This document shows positions 27,829-36,377 of a DNA stretch of 64,000 bases, piece by piece. Made by a program: the position numbers and the translations under genes. Under the pieces are notes generated by a model. It saw only the letters and a list, made by a program, of their open reading frames with translations, made no database searches and was not told where the DNA came from. The stretch is from assembly GCF_001424165.1 (NCBI RefSeq), contig NZ_LMOJ01000025.1, positions 454,134 to 518,133 on the forward strand. Reading direction: 5' to 3'. How positions within the stretch are numbered: position 1 is the stretch's first letter; the number at the start of each line of letters is the position of its first letter. Source of the stretch: Massilia sp. Leaf139. Lineage in GTDB: Bacteria > Pseudomonadota > Gammaproteobacteria > Burkholderiales > Burkholderiaceae_D.

Positions 27829-27840
27829 GCTTTTCTCCGT

Positions 27841-27870
27841 ACAAATAAAGAGGGCGGCCGAAGCCGCCCT
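27841..27870 (-). terminator. UUCG-loop terminator between cache and chemoreceptor genes
   Basis: On the minus strand AGGGCGGC-TTCG-GCCGCCCT is followed by CTTTATTTG. It should end part of the cache transcript before the chemoreceptor ATG. Confidence 0.65.
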
Positions 27871-27884
27871 GTACCGTTGCTCGC

Positions 27885-28340
27885 TTATTTCTTGTAGATG
27901 CCGGCTTCCAGCACCACGTCGTCGACCTTCATCACATAGGTCGTCTTCGGCTCGATCTTGCCGGTGGTCGGATTCTTGTACATGTAGTCGACCCAACCCT
28001 TGCCTTTGGCGGCGGCCAGGTCGATGATCGCGCGGCGGTATTTCTTGCCGTTGGCGTCAGGCACGTCGGTCAGATCCTTGCCGACGATCGAAGGATTGTG
28101 CGGATGCGCCAGCATCACGCCCGATTTGATGTCGCGCATGCCGACATACAGTTCGCCCTGGACGAATTCCGGATCCTTGGCGCTGATGCGCTTCATCATT
28201 TCATCCTTGCCCTTGGATTTCATCAGGGCCGCGCCGCGTTCGGTCATCGCGATCGCATCCTTTTCGGTCGGTTCATTGGCCAATGCACCGGAGCAGGCGA
28301 GTCCGAGGCACAGGGCGGTGGCAGTGGCGAGCAGCTTCAT
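27885..28340 (-). CDS. Periplasmic single-Cache-domain protein
   Basis: A 151-residue exported protein. Residues 1-21 are a signal peptide (cut near ALANE), and the rest is one sCache_2 domain, with GWVDYMYKNPTTGKIEPK typical of the fold. Such domains bind small ligands. It has no membrane or signalling part, so it must act with a partner; the chemoreceptor 56 bases downstream is the obvious candidate. Stop and start are separated by a terminator, which would give more cache protein than receptor. Confidence 0.85.
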   Translation of the reverse strand: MKLLATATALCLGLACSGALANEPTEKDAIAMTERGAALMKSKGKDEMMKRISAKDPEFVQGELYVGMRDIKSGVMLAHPHNPSIVGKDLTDVPDANGKKYRRAIIDLAAAKGKGWVDYMYKNPTTGKIEPKTTYVMKVDDVVLEAGIYKK

Positions 28341-28636
28341 AGGAACAATCCTTTCGATAAGACGTGCATGGGTAAAACTTTCCTAAGTGCATTGGGAAAT
28401 GTACGCCCCAGTTCCTACGGTTAATTTGCGCTCGCACAAGCAGTTCCGTCGGGTGCAGACAAAGCACCACATGTCTCCAGGCAAACTAATTATTCTTAAG
28501 AGCAAGTTCTATTGATTTCCGTTGATTGTGTGCAACTCATACGGACTTCATGCCTCATAAGATGAATTCCCGTCGGCAATTTCTTACTCAAGAATTCGTC
28601 CGCCGTTCCCTCATCTTTCCTTTCCAGGAGCATGAC

Positions 28637-30046
28637 GTGACCTCCACCGATTCGACCCCCGCCAAGTTCAAGCCCTATACACGCCAGACCATCGCGCTCG
28701 CGCGCCAGTGGAAATGGATGAGCCCGGAGTTGCAGGAAGCAACCCAGGTCGTTTCGCATGTGCTGCCCTTTCGCGTCAACGAATACGTTCTCGACCACCT
28801 GATCGACTGGGACAAGATTCCCGACGATCCGATCTTCCGCCTGACCTTCCCGCACCGCGACATGCTGCCGGCGCGCGAATACGAGCAGTTGCGCGACCTG
28901 GTGCTGCACAAGAAGGACGATGCCGCCACCGCCAAGCTGGTGCACCAGATCCGCATGCGCATGAACCCGCACCCGGCCGGCCAGATGACCCATAACGTCC
29001 CGCGCGTGAACGACACGCCGCTGCACGGCCTGCAGCACAAGTACAAGGAGACCGTGCTGTTCTTCCCCAGCGCCGGCCAGACCTGCCACGCCTACTGCAC
29101 CTTCTGCTTCCGCTGGCCGCAGTTCGTCGGCATGGACGACATGAAGTTCAATGCGAAGGAGTGTTCCGAACTGGTGTCCTACCTGGCCATGCATCCGGAC
29201 GTGACCGACGTCCTGCTCACCGGCGGCGACCCGATGATCATGAATACGCGCTCGCTCACGGAGTTTTTGGAACCATTATTGGCGCCGGAGCTGGCGCACA
29301 TCCAGAACATCCGCATCGGCACCAAGTCGGTCGCCTACTGGCCGCAGCGCTTCGTCTCCGACAAGGACTCGGACGACCTGATGCGCCTGTTCGAACGCGT
29401 GGTCAAGGCCGGCAAGAACCTGGCGATCATGGGCCACTACAACCATGCGGTGGAGCTGCGCGCGTCCGTAGCGCAGGCGGCCGTGAAGCGCATCGTCGGC
29501 ACCGGCGCCACGCTGCGCATGCAGGGCCCACTGATCCGCCACATCAACGAAGACCCGAAGAGCTGGGCCGAGCTGTGGACGACGGGCGTGCGCCTGGGGG
29601 CGATCCCGTATTACATGTTCGTCGAGCGCGACACCGGCCCGAGCGATTACTTCGCGCTGCCGTTGGCCAAAGCCCACGAGATCTTCCAGCAAGCCTATTC
29701 GATGGTCTCGGGCCTGTCGCGCACCGTGCGCGGCCCGTCGATGAGCGCCTTCCCGGGCAAGGTCGTGATCGACGGCGTGGTCACCATCAATGGTGAAAAG
29801 CTGTTCGCGCTGCAGTTCCTGCAGGCGCGGAATCCGGACTGGGTGCGTAAACCCTTCTTCGCCAAGTACGACTCCGAGGCCACCTGGCTCGACCACCTGA
29901 AGCCCGCCTTTGGCCGCAAGAAGTTCTTCTTTGAGGAGGAAGCAGGGGACGCCGGCCTGTACGTGCCGGGCGGACGCGTGATCCCGATCGCGCAGGCGCC
30001 GCAGCACGACCGCCGCGCCAGCGACAGCCAGCCCAGCGCGGCCTGA
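28637..30046 (+). CDS. KamA-family radical SAM protein
   Basis: A 469-residue protein related to lysine 2,3-aminomutase. The iron-sulfur cysteines are in TCHAYCTFCFRW (CX3CX2C), and the SAM-binding LTGGDPMIMNT follows. A putative PLP lysine is in SAFPGK. The Asp that grips the substrate amino group seven residues before that lysine in KamA is Ser here, so the substrate probably differs. GTG at 28637 is chosen as start because CAGGAG lies six bases before it; the region upstream to 28341 (296 bases) shows no gene. An MFS gene follows after 18 bases. Confidence 0.85.
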   Translation: MTSTDSTPAKFKPYTRQTIALARQWKWMSPELQEATQVVSHVLPFRVNEYVLDHLIDWDKIPDDPIFRLTFPHRDMLPAREYEQLRDLVLHKKDDAATAKLVHQIRMRMNPHPAGQMTHNVPRVNDTPLHGLQHKYKETVLFFPSAGQTCHAYCTFCFRWPQFVGMDDMKFNAKECSELVSYLAMHPDVTDVLLTGGDPMIMNTRSLTEFLEPLLAPELAHIQNIRIGTKSVAYWPQRFVSDKDSDDLMRLFERVVKAGKNLAIMGHYNHAVELRASVAQAAVKRIVGTGATLRMQGPLIRHINEDPKSWAELWTTGVRLGAIPYYMFVERDTGPSDYFALPLAKAHEIFQQAYSMVSGLSRTVRGPSMSAFPGKVVIDGVVTINGEKLFALQFLQARNPDWVRKPFFAKYDSEATWLDHLKPAFGRKKFFFEEEAGDAGLYVPGGRVIPIAQAPQHDRRASDSQPSAA

Positions 30047-30064
30047 TCCGGATCCGGATCGGCC

Positions 30065-31360
30065 ATGGGCGACCAAAGCTCGCCACGCATGTCAGGCGTG
30101 GCGGTTTTCTTCTGCGTGTTCCTGCCGTTCGCGCTGGGACACTACCTGTCTTCGCTGGTACGCAACGTGAACGCGGTGCTCGCGCCCGACCTGGTCGACG
30201 CGCTCGCGCTCACGCCCGGCCAGCTCGGACTGCTGACCAGCGCCTTCTTCTTCGCGGCGGCGCTGGTGCAGCTGCCGGTCGGGATGGCGCTCGACCGCTA
30301 CGGCCCGCGCAAGGTGCAGCTGGTGTTGATGACCTGCGGCGCGCTCGGGGCGCTGATGTTCGCCTACGGCCAGAACTTCATCCAGCTCCTGATCGCGCGC
30401 ACCCTGATCGGCGTCGGCCTGGGCGGCTGCTTCATGTCGGCGGTCAAGGCGGTGTCGACCTGGGTCGATCCGAAGCGCCTGCCTTCGGTGCAGGGCTACC
30501 TGATCGCGGTCGGCGGCCTGGGCGCGGCCTCGTCGACGATGCCGGTGACGAAAGTGCTGCAGTACATGGACTGGCGCGGCGTGTTCATCGCGATCGCCGG
30601 CCTAATCGCCTGCTGCGGCCTGCTGATCCGCCTGCTCAGCCCACCGGCCGCCACGGGCAGCGGCAAGGCGCCGACGGTCAAGTCGATCCTCGACGTCTAC
30701 CGCAACCCGGCCTTTCGCAAGACGACCTCGCTGGTGGTGGTGTCGCACATGGTCTTCTTCGGCATCCAGGGCCTGTGGATCGGGCGCTGGCTGTCGGACG
30801 TGGCGCGCTTTCCGGAGCCGGTGGTGGCCTACCTGCTGTACATGGGCATGGCCTCGGTGATCTTCGGCGCGATCGCGGTCGGCATGATCACCGAATGGGC
30901 GGGACGGCGCGGCATCGCGCCGCTGGACGTGGCGGCGCTCGGGGTCGCCTTGTTCGTGCTGATCCAGATGGCCATCGTGTGTAACTGGAAGCCGAGCATG
31001 CAGCTGCTGTCGGTGGTGTTCACGCTGGTCGGTACGATCACCGGGATCGAGTTCGCGATCGTCTCGCAGAGCATGCCCAAGGAACTCACCGGGCGCGCCG
31101 CCACCTGCCTGAACCTGGTGATTTTCGTCGGCGCCTTCCTGGTGCAGGCGGGCTTCGGCCAGGTGGTGGGCCTATGGACGCCGGATGCGGCGAACCATTA
31201 TCCGGCCGTCGCCTACCAGGTCGCCTTCGGCATCCTGGTGCTGCTGCAGTTGCCCGGGCTGGTCGGCTACTTCCTTCGGCGGCGTCCGCTACAATGCGAG
31301 ATTGCCATATTGAGCCCGAAGGAAGATTATGAGATTGGTACGCTACGGTCGCCCCGGTAA
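30065..31360 (+). CDS. MFS transporter
   Basis: A 431-residue protein with about 12 membrane helices. The MFS motif near the first cytoplasmic loop reads GMALDRYGPRKVQ. It follows the radical SAM gene in one operon, which suggests transport of that enzyme's substrate or product. The last 11 codons overlap the FAH-family gene; the hydrophilic tail after RRRPLQCE is unusual but consistent with normal termination. Confidence 0.88.
   Translation: MGDQSSPRMSGVAVFFCVFLPFALGHYLSSLVRNVNAVLAPDLVDALALTPGQLGLLTSAFFFAAALVQLPVGMALDRYGPRKVQLVLMTCGALGALMFAYGQNFIQLLIARTLIGVGLGGCFMSAVKAVSTWVDPKRLPSVQGYLIAVGGLGAASSTMPVTKVLQYMDWRGVFIAIAGLIACCGLLIRLLSPPAATGSGKAPTVKSILDVYRNPAFRKTTSLVVVSHMVFFGIQGLWIGRWLSDVARFPEPVVAYLLYMGMASVIFGAIAVGMITEWAGRRGIAPLDVAALGVALFVLIQMAIVCNWKPSMQLLSVVFTLVGTITGIEFAIVSQSMPKELTGRAATCLNLVIFVGAFLVQAGFGQVVGLWTPDAANHYPAVAYQVAFGILVLLQLPGLVGYFLRRRPLQCEIAILSPKEDYEIGTLRSPR
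31290..31295 (+). promoter_or_regulatory. Candidate -10 for the FAH-family gene
   Basis: GCTACAAT inside the 3' end of the MFS gene; the start would be about 27 bases before the ATG at 31329. GAAGGAAG is the ribosome site. Confidence 0.4.
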
Positions 31361-32177
31361 GGAAAAACCGGGATTGCTGGACGATGAAGGACGGCTGCGC
31401 GATCTCTCCGGCGTCATCGGAGACATCGACGCAGCCGTGCTCTCCGACCGTGCCCTGCGCAAGCTCGCGAAGATCGACACCAAAACCCTGCCGGCCGTGC
31501 GCGGCAACCCGCGTCTGGGCGTGCCGGTGAAGGGCACCGGCAAGTTCATCGGCATCGGCATGAACTATTCGGATCATGCGGCCGAAATCGGCGCGCCGAT
31601 CCCGAGCGAGCCGATCATGTTCATGAAGGCGATCACCTGCCTGTCCGGCCCGGACGATCCGATCCAGCTGCCGCAAGGCTCGAAAAAGACCGACTGGGAA
31701 GTCGAACTCGGCGTCGTGATCGGCACCCGCGCGCAGTACGTCGACGAAGCCGACGCCTTGCAATTCGTGGCCGGCTACTGCGTCGTCAACGACGTCTCGG
31801 AACGCGCTTACCAGTTCGAGCTGGGCTCGCAATGGGACAAAGGTAAAGGTTGCGACACCTTCGGCCCGGTCGGCCCCTGGTTGGTCACGCGCGACGAGGT
31901 CTACGACGTGCAGGACTTGAACATGTACCTGGAAGTGAACGGCAAGCGCATGCAGACCGGGAACACGGCGAACATGGTGTTCACGGTGGCGCAGATCGTC
32001 AGCTACCTGTCGAAGTTCATGACCCTGGAACCGGGCGACATCATCTGCACCGGCACTCCGCCGGGCGTCGGCATGGGACGCACGCCGCAACGCTTCCTCA
32101 AGAAGGGCGACCAGGTGCGCCTGGGGATCGAGGGACTGGGCGAGCAGCAGCAGGACGTGCTGGCCTGGGCCAAGTAA
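31329..32177 (+). CDS. Fumarylacetoacetate hydrolase-family protein
   Basis: A 282-residue cytosolic protein with the FAH C-terminal fold. Metal ligands are in KTDWEVELGVVIG, and the family motif GIGMNYSDHAAE is present, as is DIICTGTPPGVGMG. This subgroup includes ureidoglycolate lyase, 2-hydroxyhepta-2,4-diene-1,7-dioate isomerase and acylpyruvases; the sequence alone does not choose between them. It overlaps the MFS gene by 32 bases. Confidence 0.88.
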   Translation: MRLVRYGRPGKEKPGLLDDEGRLRDLSGVIGDIDAAVLSDRALRKLAKIDTKTLPAVRGNPRLGVPVKGTGKFIGIGMNYSDHAAEIGAPIPSEPIMFMKAITCLSGPDDPIQLPQGSKKTDWEVELGVVIGTRAQYVDEADALQFVAGYCVVNDVSERAYQFELGSQWDKGKGCDTFGPVGPWLVTRDEVYDVQDLNMYLEVNGKRMQTGNTANMVFTVAQIVSYLSKFMTLEPGDIICTGTPPGVGMGRTPQRFLKKGDQVRLGIEGLGEQQQDVLAWAK

Positions 32178-32194
32178 GAAAATCGAAGAGCCCT

Positions 32195-32222
32195 GCGCTG
32201 GCCGGTGCTTGCTGGCCAGCGC
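32195..32222. terminator. Shared hairpin between converging FAH and dioxygenase genes
   Basis: GCGCTGGCC and GGCCAGCGC form nine pairs around a ten-base loop. No long T-run on the plus side; GATTTTC follows on the minus side. Confidence 0.5.
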
Positions 32223-32247
32223 GCGGGCGGAAGCGGTCAGACGGGGT

Positions 32248-32988
32248 TCAGCTGAGCCAGTAGCGCGTCAGGTGGCGCACCGGATCCGAATATTTGCTGC
32301 GAGCGTGCATCAGGCGCTGGTTGTCCCAGATGAGCATGCTGCCTTCGGGGATCAGCACCTGGATCATGTGCTCGTAGAAGAACTTCTCGCCGCATTCCGC
32401 AATCTGCCCCAGCGGGGTCTGGGCCGATTGTCCTGCGGCTTGCGCCAGGTCGCCTTCCGACGGATTAACGTCGCCGAAGCGAAATTGGTTATAGCTGAAG
32501 CGAAACAGGCGGGCGCCGTCCTTTTCTTCCACCAGCCGCGTGCGGAACAGGCGCCGCTCGGCGCCGGGCATGGCGCTGGCCATGAACACGACGTCGTTGG
32601 CATCGGCCCAGGCCTTCAGCTCCGGGCTGAGCGAGGCGTGGAAGGCGAAGCCGTCGGCCAGCAGGGTCTGGCCGCCGCCGCAGCTTGCCTGGCGGTGGCA
32701 GTGCAGGGCCAGATATTTGGGCGGCGGGTCGTACACCGGCGCCTCCGTGTGCGGGCCGATGCTGTTTTTACTTTGCGAGAAGGGCAGCTTCTCGAAGCCC
32801 GGCTTCAGCGTCACCTCATAGGTTTCCTCGCCATTAAACTGCGGCACGATGCGGCCGAAATGCGCCAGCGCCGGACGCGGGCCGTCGCGCAGCAGGTCGC
32901 GCGCCAGGATCGTCCAGCCGCGTTCCTCCAGTTCGGCCTTGCAGCGGGCGATGCCGGCGCCCGCTTCCATCACGTTCGATTCGCTCAT
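32248..32988 (-). CDS. TauD/TfdA-family Fe(II)/2-oxoglutarate dioxygenase
   Basis: A 246-residue enzyme. The iron motif HxE is in GPHTEAPVYDPPPKY, and the distal histidine and the oxoglutarate-binding arginine are likely in LMHARSKYSDPVRHLTRYW near the C-terminus. The class III aminotransferase gene lies 38 bases upstream on the same strand, so both may act on an omega-amino acid or an amine. The substrate is not shown by the sequence; TauD relatives hydroxylate taurine, carnitine precursors or natural-product amino acids. Confidence 0.82.
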   Translation of the reverse strand: MSESNVMEAGAGIARCKAELEERGWTILARDLLRDGPRPALAHFGRIVPQFNGEETYEVTLKPGFEKLPFSQSKNSIGPHTEAPVYDPPPKYLALHCHRQASCGGGQTLLADGFAFHASLSPELKAWADANDVVFMASAMPGAERRLFRTRLVEEKDGARLFRFSYNQFRFGDVNPSEGDLAQAAGQSAQTPLGQIAECGEKFFYEHMIQVLIPEGSMLIWDNQRLMHARSKYSDPVRHLTRYWLS

Positions 32989-33026
32989 GGTCTACCTTCC
33001 TTTCGAATGGGGAGATGATGCGGGGT

Positions 33027-34352
33027 TCAGGGCTGCAGTGCGGCGTCGAGCGCTTCCGCCAGCCGGGTCACGATTTCGCCCAGCTCCGCCTCGCTCGTGA
33101 TGAAGGGGGGCGCCAGCAGGATGTGGTCGCCCGACTGGCCGTCGATGGTGCCGCCCATCGGGAACACCATCAGGCCGCGTTTGAAAGCCTGCGCCTTAAC
33201 GGCCGCGTGCAGCTTGCGCTCCGGTGCGAACGGCGCCTTGGTCGCGCGATCCTGCACCAGCTCGAGGGCCATGAACAGGCCGCGGCCGCGGATGTCGCCC
33301 ACGTGCGGATGGCGGCCGAACACGTTGCCCAGCATGCGGCGCAGGGTGGCGCCGCGTTTCTGCACCTGCGCCAGCAGCTTGTCGCGCTCGATCACCTTTT
33401 GCACGGCCAGCGCCGCCGCCGCCGCCACCGGATGGCCGATATAGGTGTGCCCATGCATGAAGGCACCGCTGCCCTGGCGCAGCCGCTCCACGATCGCGCC
33501 CTGCGCCAGCACCGCGCCGATCGGCTGGTAGCCGGCGGCCAAGCCCTTGGCCACCGTGATGATGTCCGGCGCCACGCCTTCCTGCTCGATCGCGTACATG
33601 GTGCCGGTGCGGCCCATGCCGCACGCGATCTCGTCGGCGATGAAGAGGATGCCGTGGCGGTCGCAGATCTCGCGCACGCCCTTGAAGTAGCCCGGCGTCG
33701 GCGGCACCGCGCCGGCGCTGGCGCCGACCACCGGTTCGGCCACGAAGCCGATCACGTTCTTGGCGCCGGCCTTCAGGATCGCCGTCTCGAGTTCGTCGAG
33801 CAGGGCGGCCGTGTAGGCATCGACCGACTGCTGCTCGCCGCGCCCGCGGTATTCGTTGCAGGGCGAGACGCGCGGCACGTCCATCAGGATCGGCGCGAAG
33901 GGTTTGCTGCGCCATTCGCTGCCGCTGATCGCCAGCGCACCCAGCGTATTGCCGTGGTAGCTCTGGCGGCGCGAGATGAACAGCTTGCGCTGCGGTTCGC
34001 CGCCTTCATAAAAATACTGGCGCGCCAGTTTTAAGGCGGTCTCCATCGCCTCGGAACCGCCCGAGAGGAAGTAGACGCCCTTGATGCCGGCCGGCGCCCC
34101 GGCCACCAGGCGCTCGGCCAGCTCCTCGGCTGCGTCGGTGGTGAAGAAGCCCGTGTGGGCATAGGCGCACTGGTCGATCTGGCGGTGCATCGCCTCGATA
34201 ATGTCCGGGTGCGCATGGCCGAGGGCGGAGACAGCGGCGCCGCCGCAGGCGTCGATATAGGTATTGCCTTGGGTATCCGTCAGCAGGATGCCCTGGGCCG
34301 AGGCGACGACGGGCGGCGTCTGGTGCAGGCTGCGGTGGATGATGTAGCTCAT
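33027..34352 (-). CDS. Class III PLP aminotransferase
   Basis: A 441-residue PLP enzyme of the aspartate-aminotransferase superfamily, class III. The PLP lysine is in DIITVAKGLAAGYQPIGA; the FLSGGSEAMETALKLARQ cofactor-binding turn and FIADEIACGMGRTG are present. This family transaminates omega-amino acids, diamines or beta-alanine. The ATG at 34352 has GGGAGCACC before it. The intergenic region on its upstream side is shared with a divergent sugar-dehydrogenase-like gene and has a palindrome. Confidence 0.9.
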   Translation of the reverse strand: MSYIIHRSLHQTPPVVASAQGILLTDTQGNTYIDACGGAAVSALGHAHPDIIEAMHRQIDQCAYAHTGFFTTDAAEELAERLVAGAPAGIKGVYFLSGGSEAMETALKLARQYFYEGGEPQRKLFISRRQSYHGNTLGALAISGSEWRSKPFAPILMDVPRVSPCNEYRGRGEQQSVDAYTAALLDELETAILKAGAKNVIGFVAEPVVGASAGAVPPTPGYFKGVREICDRHGILFIADEIACGMGRTGTMYAIEQEGVAPDIITVAKGLAAGYQPIGAVLAQGAIVERLRQGSGAFMHGHTYIGHPVAAAAALAVQKVIERDKLLAQVQKRGATLRRMLGNVFGRHPHVGDIRGRGLFMALELVQDRATKAPFAPERKLHAAVKAQAFKRGLMVFPMGGTIDGQSGDHILLAPPFITSEAELGEIVTRLAEALDAALQP

Positions 34353-34421
34353 GGTGCTCCCTTCCGTTTGAAGTTGACGGTCAACCTTAAGCGGGCGGGA
34401 TCGGGTTTTTGTTGATGTTGG

Positions 34422-34456
34422 TTGGAAATTGGACACATATTTTTCCAACAGGACAC
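34422..34456. promoter_or_regulatory. Operator-like region between aminotransferase and dehydrogenase genes
   Basis: TTGGAAA (34422-34428) and TTTCCAA (34442-34448) form a dyad with 13 bases between arms, and GGACAC occurs twice (34431 and 34451). GCTACACT with TACACT at 34538-34543 is a likely -10 for the plus-strand gene. The regulator is unknown. Confidence 0.35.
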
Positions 34457-34578
34457 TTTCGCAACGCTGCGCCCGAAAGCAGAGGAATGGGGCGACAATT
34501 TCAACCGAATCGCGCGTAGCGGCATTGTCTTTTTCGCTACACTCGGCGCATCCGCTCGACCCATTCCAGGAGAACGCC

Positions 34579-35895
34579 ATGCGCCTTCGCCCATCTTCCG
34601 TCCTTGCCGCAGCCGTGCTGCTCGCGCTGGCGGCCTGCGCCGACCAGTCCATCCTCCCGGTCGACGCCGGCGTCGGCCCGGCGCCGACGCTGCCGCAGCC
34701 ACAGAAAAGCCTGATTCCGACGGTCGACATCGCGCCCGCCAAGGGCTGGAACGGCGCCAGGCCGAGCGCTGCCCAGGGCCTGGACGTGAGCGCCATGGCA
34801 AGCGGCCTGGATCATCCGCGCTGGCTGCACGTCCTGCCCAACGGCGACGTGCTGGTGGCCGAATCGAACAAGCCGCAAACGCCGGAGACCAGGAAATCGG
34901 GCATCAAGGCCTGGGTCATGAAGAAGGTGATGGAAAGGGCCGGTGCCGGCGTGCCGAGCGCCGACCGCATCACCTTGCTGCGCGACGCCGACGGCGACGG
35001 CTTGGCCGAGACCCGCAGCGTCTTCCTCAAGAACCTGCATTCGCCTTTCGGCATGGCGCTGGTCGGCGAGACGCTGTACGTGGCAAATGCCGACGGCATC
35101 GTGCGCTTCCCGTACAAGGCGGGCGCCACTGCAATCGCCGACGCGCCGGTGAAAGTGGCGCCGCTGCCGGCGGGGCTGAACCACCACTGGACGAAGAACA
35201 TCATCGCCAGCAAGGACGGCGCCAAGCTGTACGCCACGGTCGGTTCGAACAGCAATGTCGGCGAAAACGGCATGGAGAACGAAATCAACCGCGCCGCCAT
35301 CCTCGAGGTCGACGTCAGGAGCGGGGCCACGCGCCTGTTCGCCTCCGGCCTGCGCAACCCGAACGGCATGGCCTGGGAACCGCAGACCGGCGCGCTGTGG
35401 ACGGTCGTGAACGAGCGCGACGAGATCGGCAACGACCTGGTGCCCGATTACCTGACCTCGGTGAAGGAGGGCGGCTTCTACGGCTGGCCCTACAGTTACT
35501 ATGGCCAGCACGTCGATGAGCGCGTGAAACCGCCGCGCCCGGATCTGGTGGCGAAAGCCATCCCGCCCGACTACGCGCTCGGGGCCCACGTCGCCGCCCT
35601 CGGCCTCACGTTCGCCGAGGGCGCGAAACTGGGTTCGCAATTCGCCAACGGCGCCTTCATCGGCCAGCACGGCTCCTGGAACCGCAAGCCGCTGTCGGGC
35701 TACAACGTCGTCTTCGTCCCCTTCGCCGAGGGCCGGCCGAACGGCAAGCCGGTTCCGGTGCTGACCGGTTTCGTCGACGGGAACGGCGACGCGCTCGGGC
35801 GCCCGGTGGGAGTGGCGATCGACAAGGCGGGCGCGCTGCTGGTGGCGGACGATGTCGGCAACGTCGTCTGGCGCGTGCGATCTGTAGCGCGCTAA
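34579..35895 (+). CDS. Sorbosone-dehydrogenase-like lipoprotein (PQQ-type beta-propeller)
   Basis: A 438-residue exported lipoprotein (lipobox LAAC, Cys about residue 20). The remainder resembles the glucose/sorbosone dehydrogenase propeller: GLDHPRWLHVLPNGDVLVAE, then GLRNPNGMAWEPQTGALWTV and GHVAALG/GQHGSWNRK-like segments. Such proteins bind PQQ and oxidise sugars in the periplasm, but no PQQ synthesis gene is here. CAGGAG lies before the ATG; in-frame ATGs upstream lie in the promoter. Confidence 0.85.
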   Translation: MRLRPSSVLAAAVLLALAACADQSILPVDAGVGPAPTLPQPQKSLIPTVDIAPAKGWNGARPSAAQGLDVSAMASGLDHPRWLHVLPNGDVLVAESNKPQTPETRKSGIKAWVMKKVMERAGAGVPSADRITLLRDADGDGLAETRSVFLKNLHSPFGMALVGETLYVANADGIVRFPYKAGATAIADAPVKVAPLPAGLNHHWTKNIIASKDGAKLYATVGSNSNVGENGMENEINRAAILEVDVRSGATRLFASGLRNPNGMAWEPQTGALWTVVNERDEIGNDLVPDYLTSVKEGGFYGWPYSYYGQHVDERVKPPRPDLVAKAIPPDYALGAHVAALGLTFAEGAKLGSQFANGAFIGQHGSWNRKPLSGYNVVFVPFAEGRPNGKPVPVLTGFVDGNGDALGRPVGVAIDKAGALLVADDVGNVVWRVRSVAR

Positions 35896-35922
35896 ACGTT
35901 TCGATGGGCGGACGTGCGTTGA

Positions 35923-35996
35923 ACGCGTGGGCACAGGGCGCCCACCCTACCTTCCTCCGGCACAGTCCGTAGGGTGGGCGCCCCGTGCCCACACGT
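35923..35996. repeat. Long inverted repeat of the GTAGGGTGGGC family
   Basis: Two arms of about 28 bases, 35923-35950 and 35969-35996, are nearly complementary around an 18-base loop. Each ends in GTAGGGTGGGC at the loop side. It sits between converging genes and can act as a two-way terminator. A related copy is at 53332, and a partial copy is at 62243. Confidence 0.75.
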
Positions 35997-36041
35997 GACC
36001 GATGATCATCGTTGGACGGGGTCGATCAATCGCGCATCAAT

Positions 36042-36374
36042 TCAAGCGCAGCTATCCACAAACCACAGCGGCACCGACGTCCACGCAATCCCCGCGAACG
36101 CCAGCAAGGCCGTCAGCGCCGCCGCCCGATCCAGCAGCGGCGTGTGCTCATCGGCGCCGCCCAGCGCATGGCGCGTGTGCCAGGCCAGCGCCGCGCAGAT
36201 CGCCAGCGCGATGACCGTCATCAGCGCCAGCGGCAGCCGGTGCGGACTGCCCGGCGCGAAGCCGGCCGGGCTGCACTGGGCCGCCACCAGCACATAGCTG
36301 CCGGCGAAATGCGCGGCCCAGACCAGGAGCGGCAATGTGCCGCGGATCAGCTTTCTGAAGAACCGTTCGCGCAT
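36042..36374 (-). CDS. Small three-helix membrane protein of the oxidase cluster
   Basis: A 110-residue protein with three predicted helices (about 12-34, 47-71, 83-105). It starts three bases after the stop of the fused subunit I/III gene, so it belongs to the oxidase operon. Position and size suggest a subunit-IV-like accessory, as in caa3/CtaF oxidases, but I see no sequence motif that proves this. Confidence 0.6.
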   Translation of the reverse strand: MRERFFRKLIRGTLPLLVWAAHFAGSYVLVAAQCSPAGFAPGSPHRLPLALMTVIALAICAALAWHTRHALGGADEHTPLLDRAAALTALLAFAGIAWTSVPLWFVDSCA

Positions 36375-36377
36375 CGA

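Noticed and set aside
31290..31360. Frameshift between the MFS and FAH genes
   Set aside because: The 32-base overlap is explained by normal stop and start codons; both proteins are full length.
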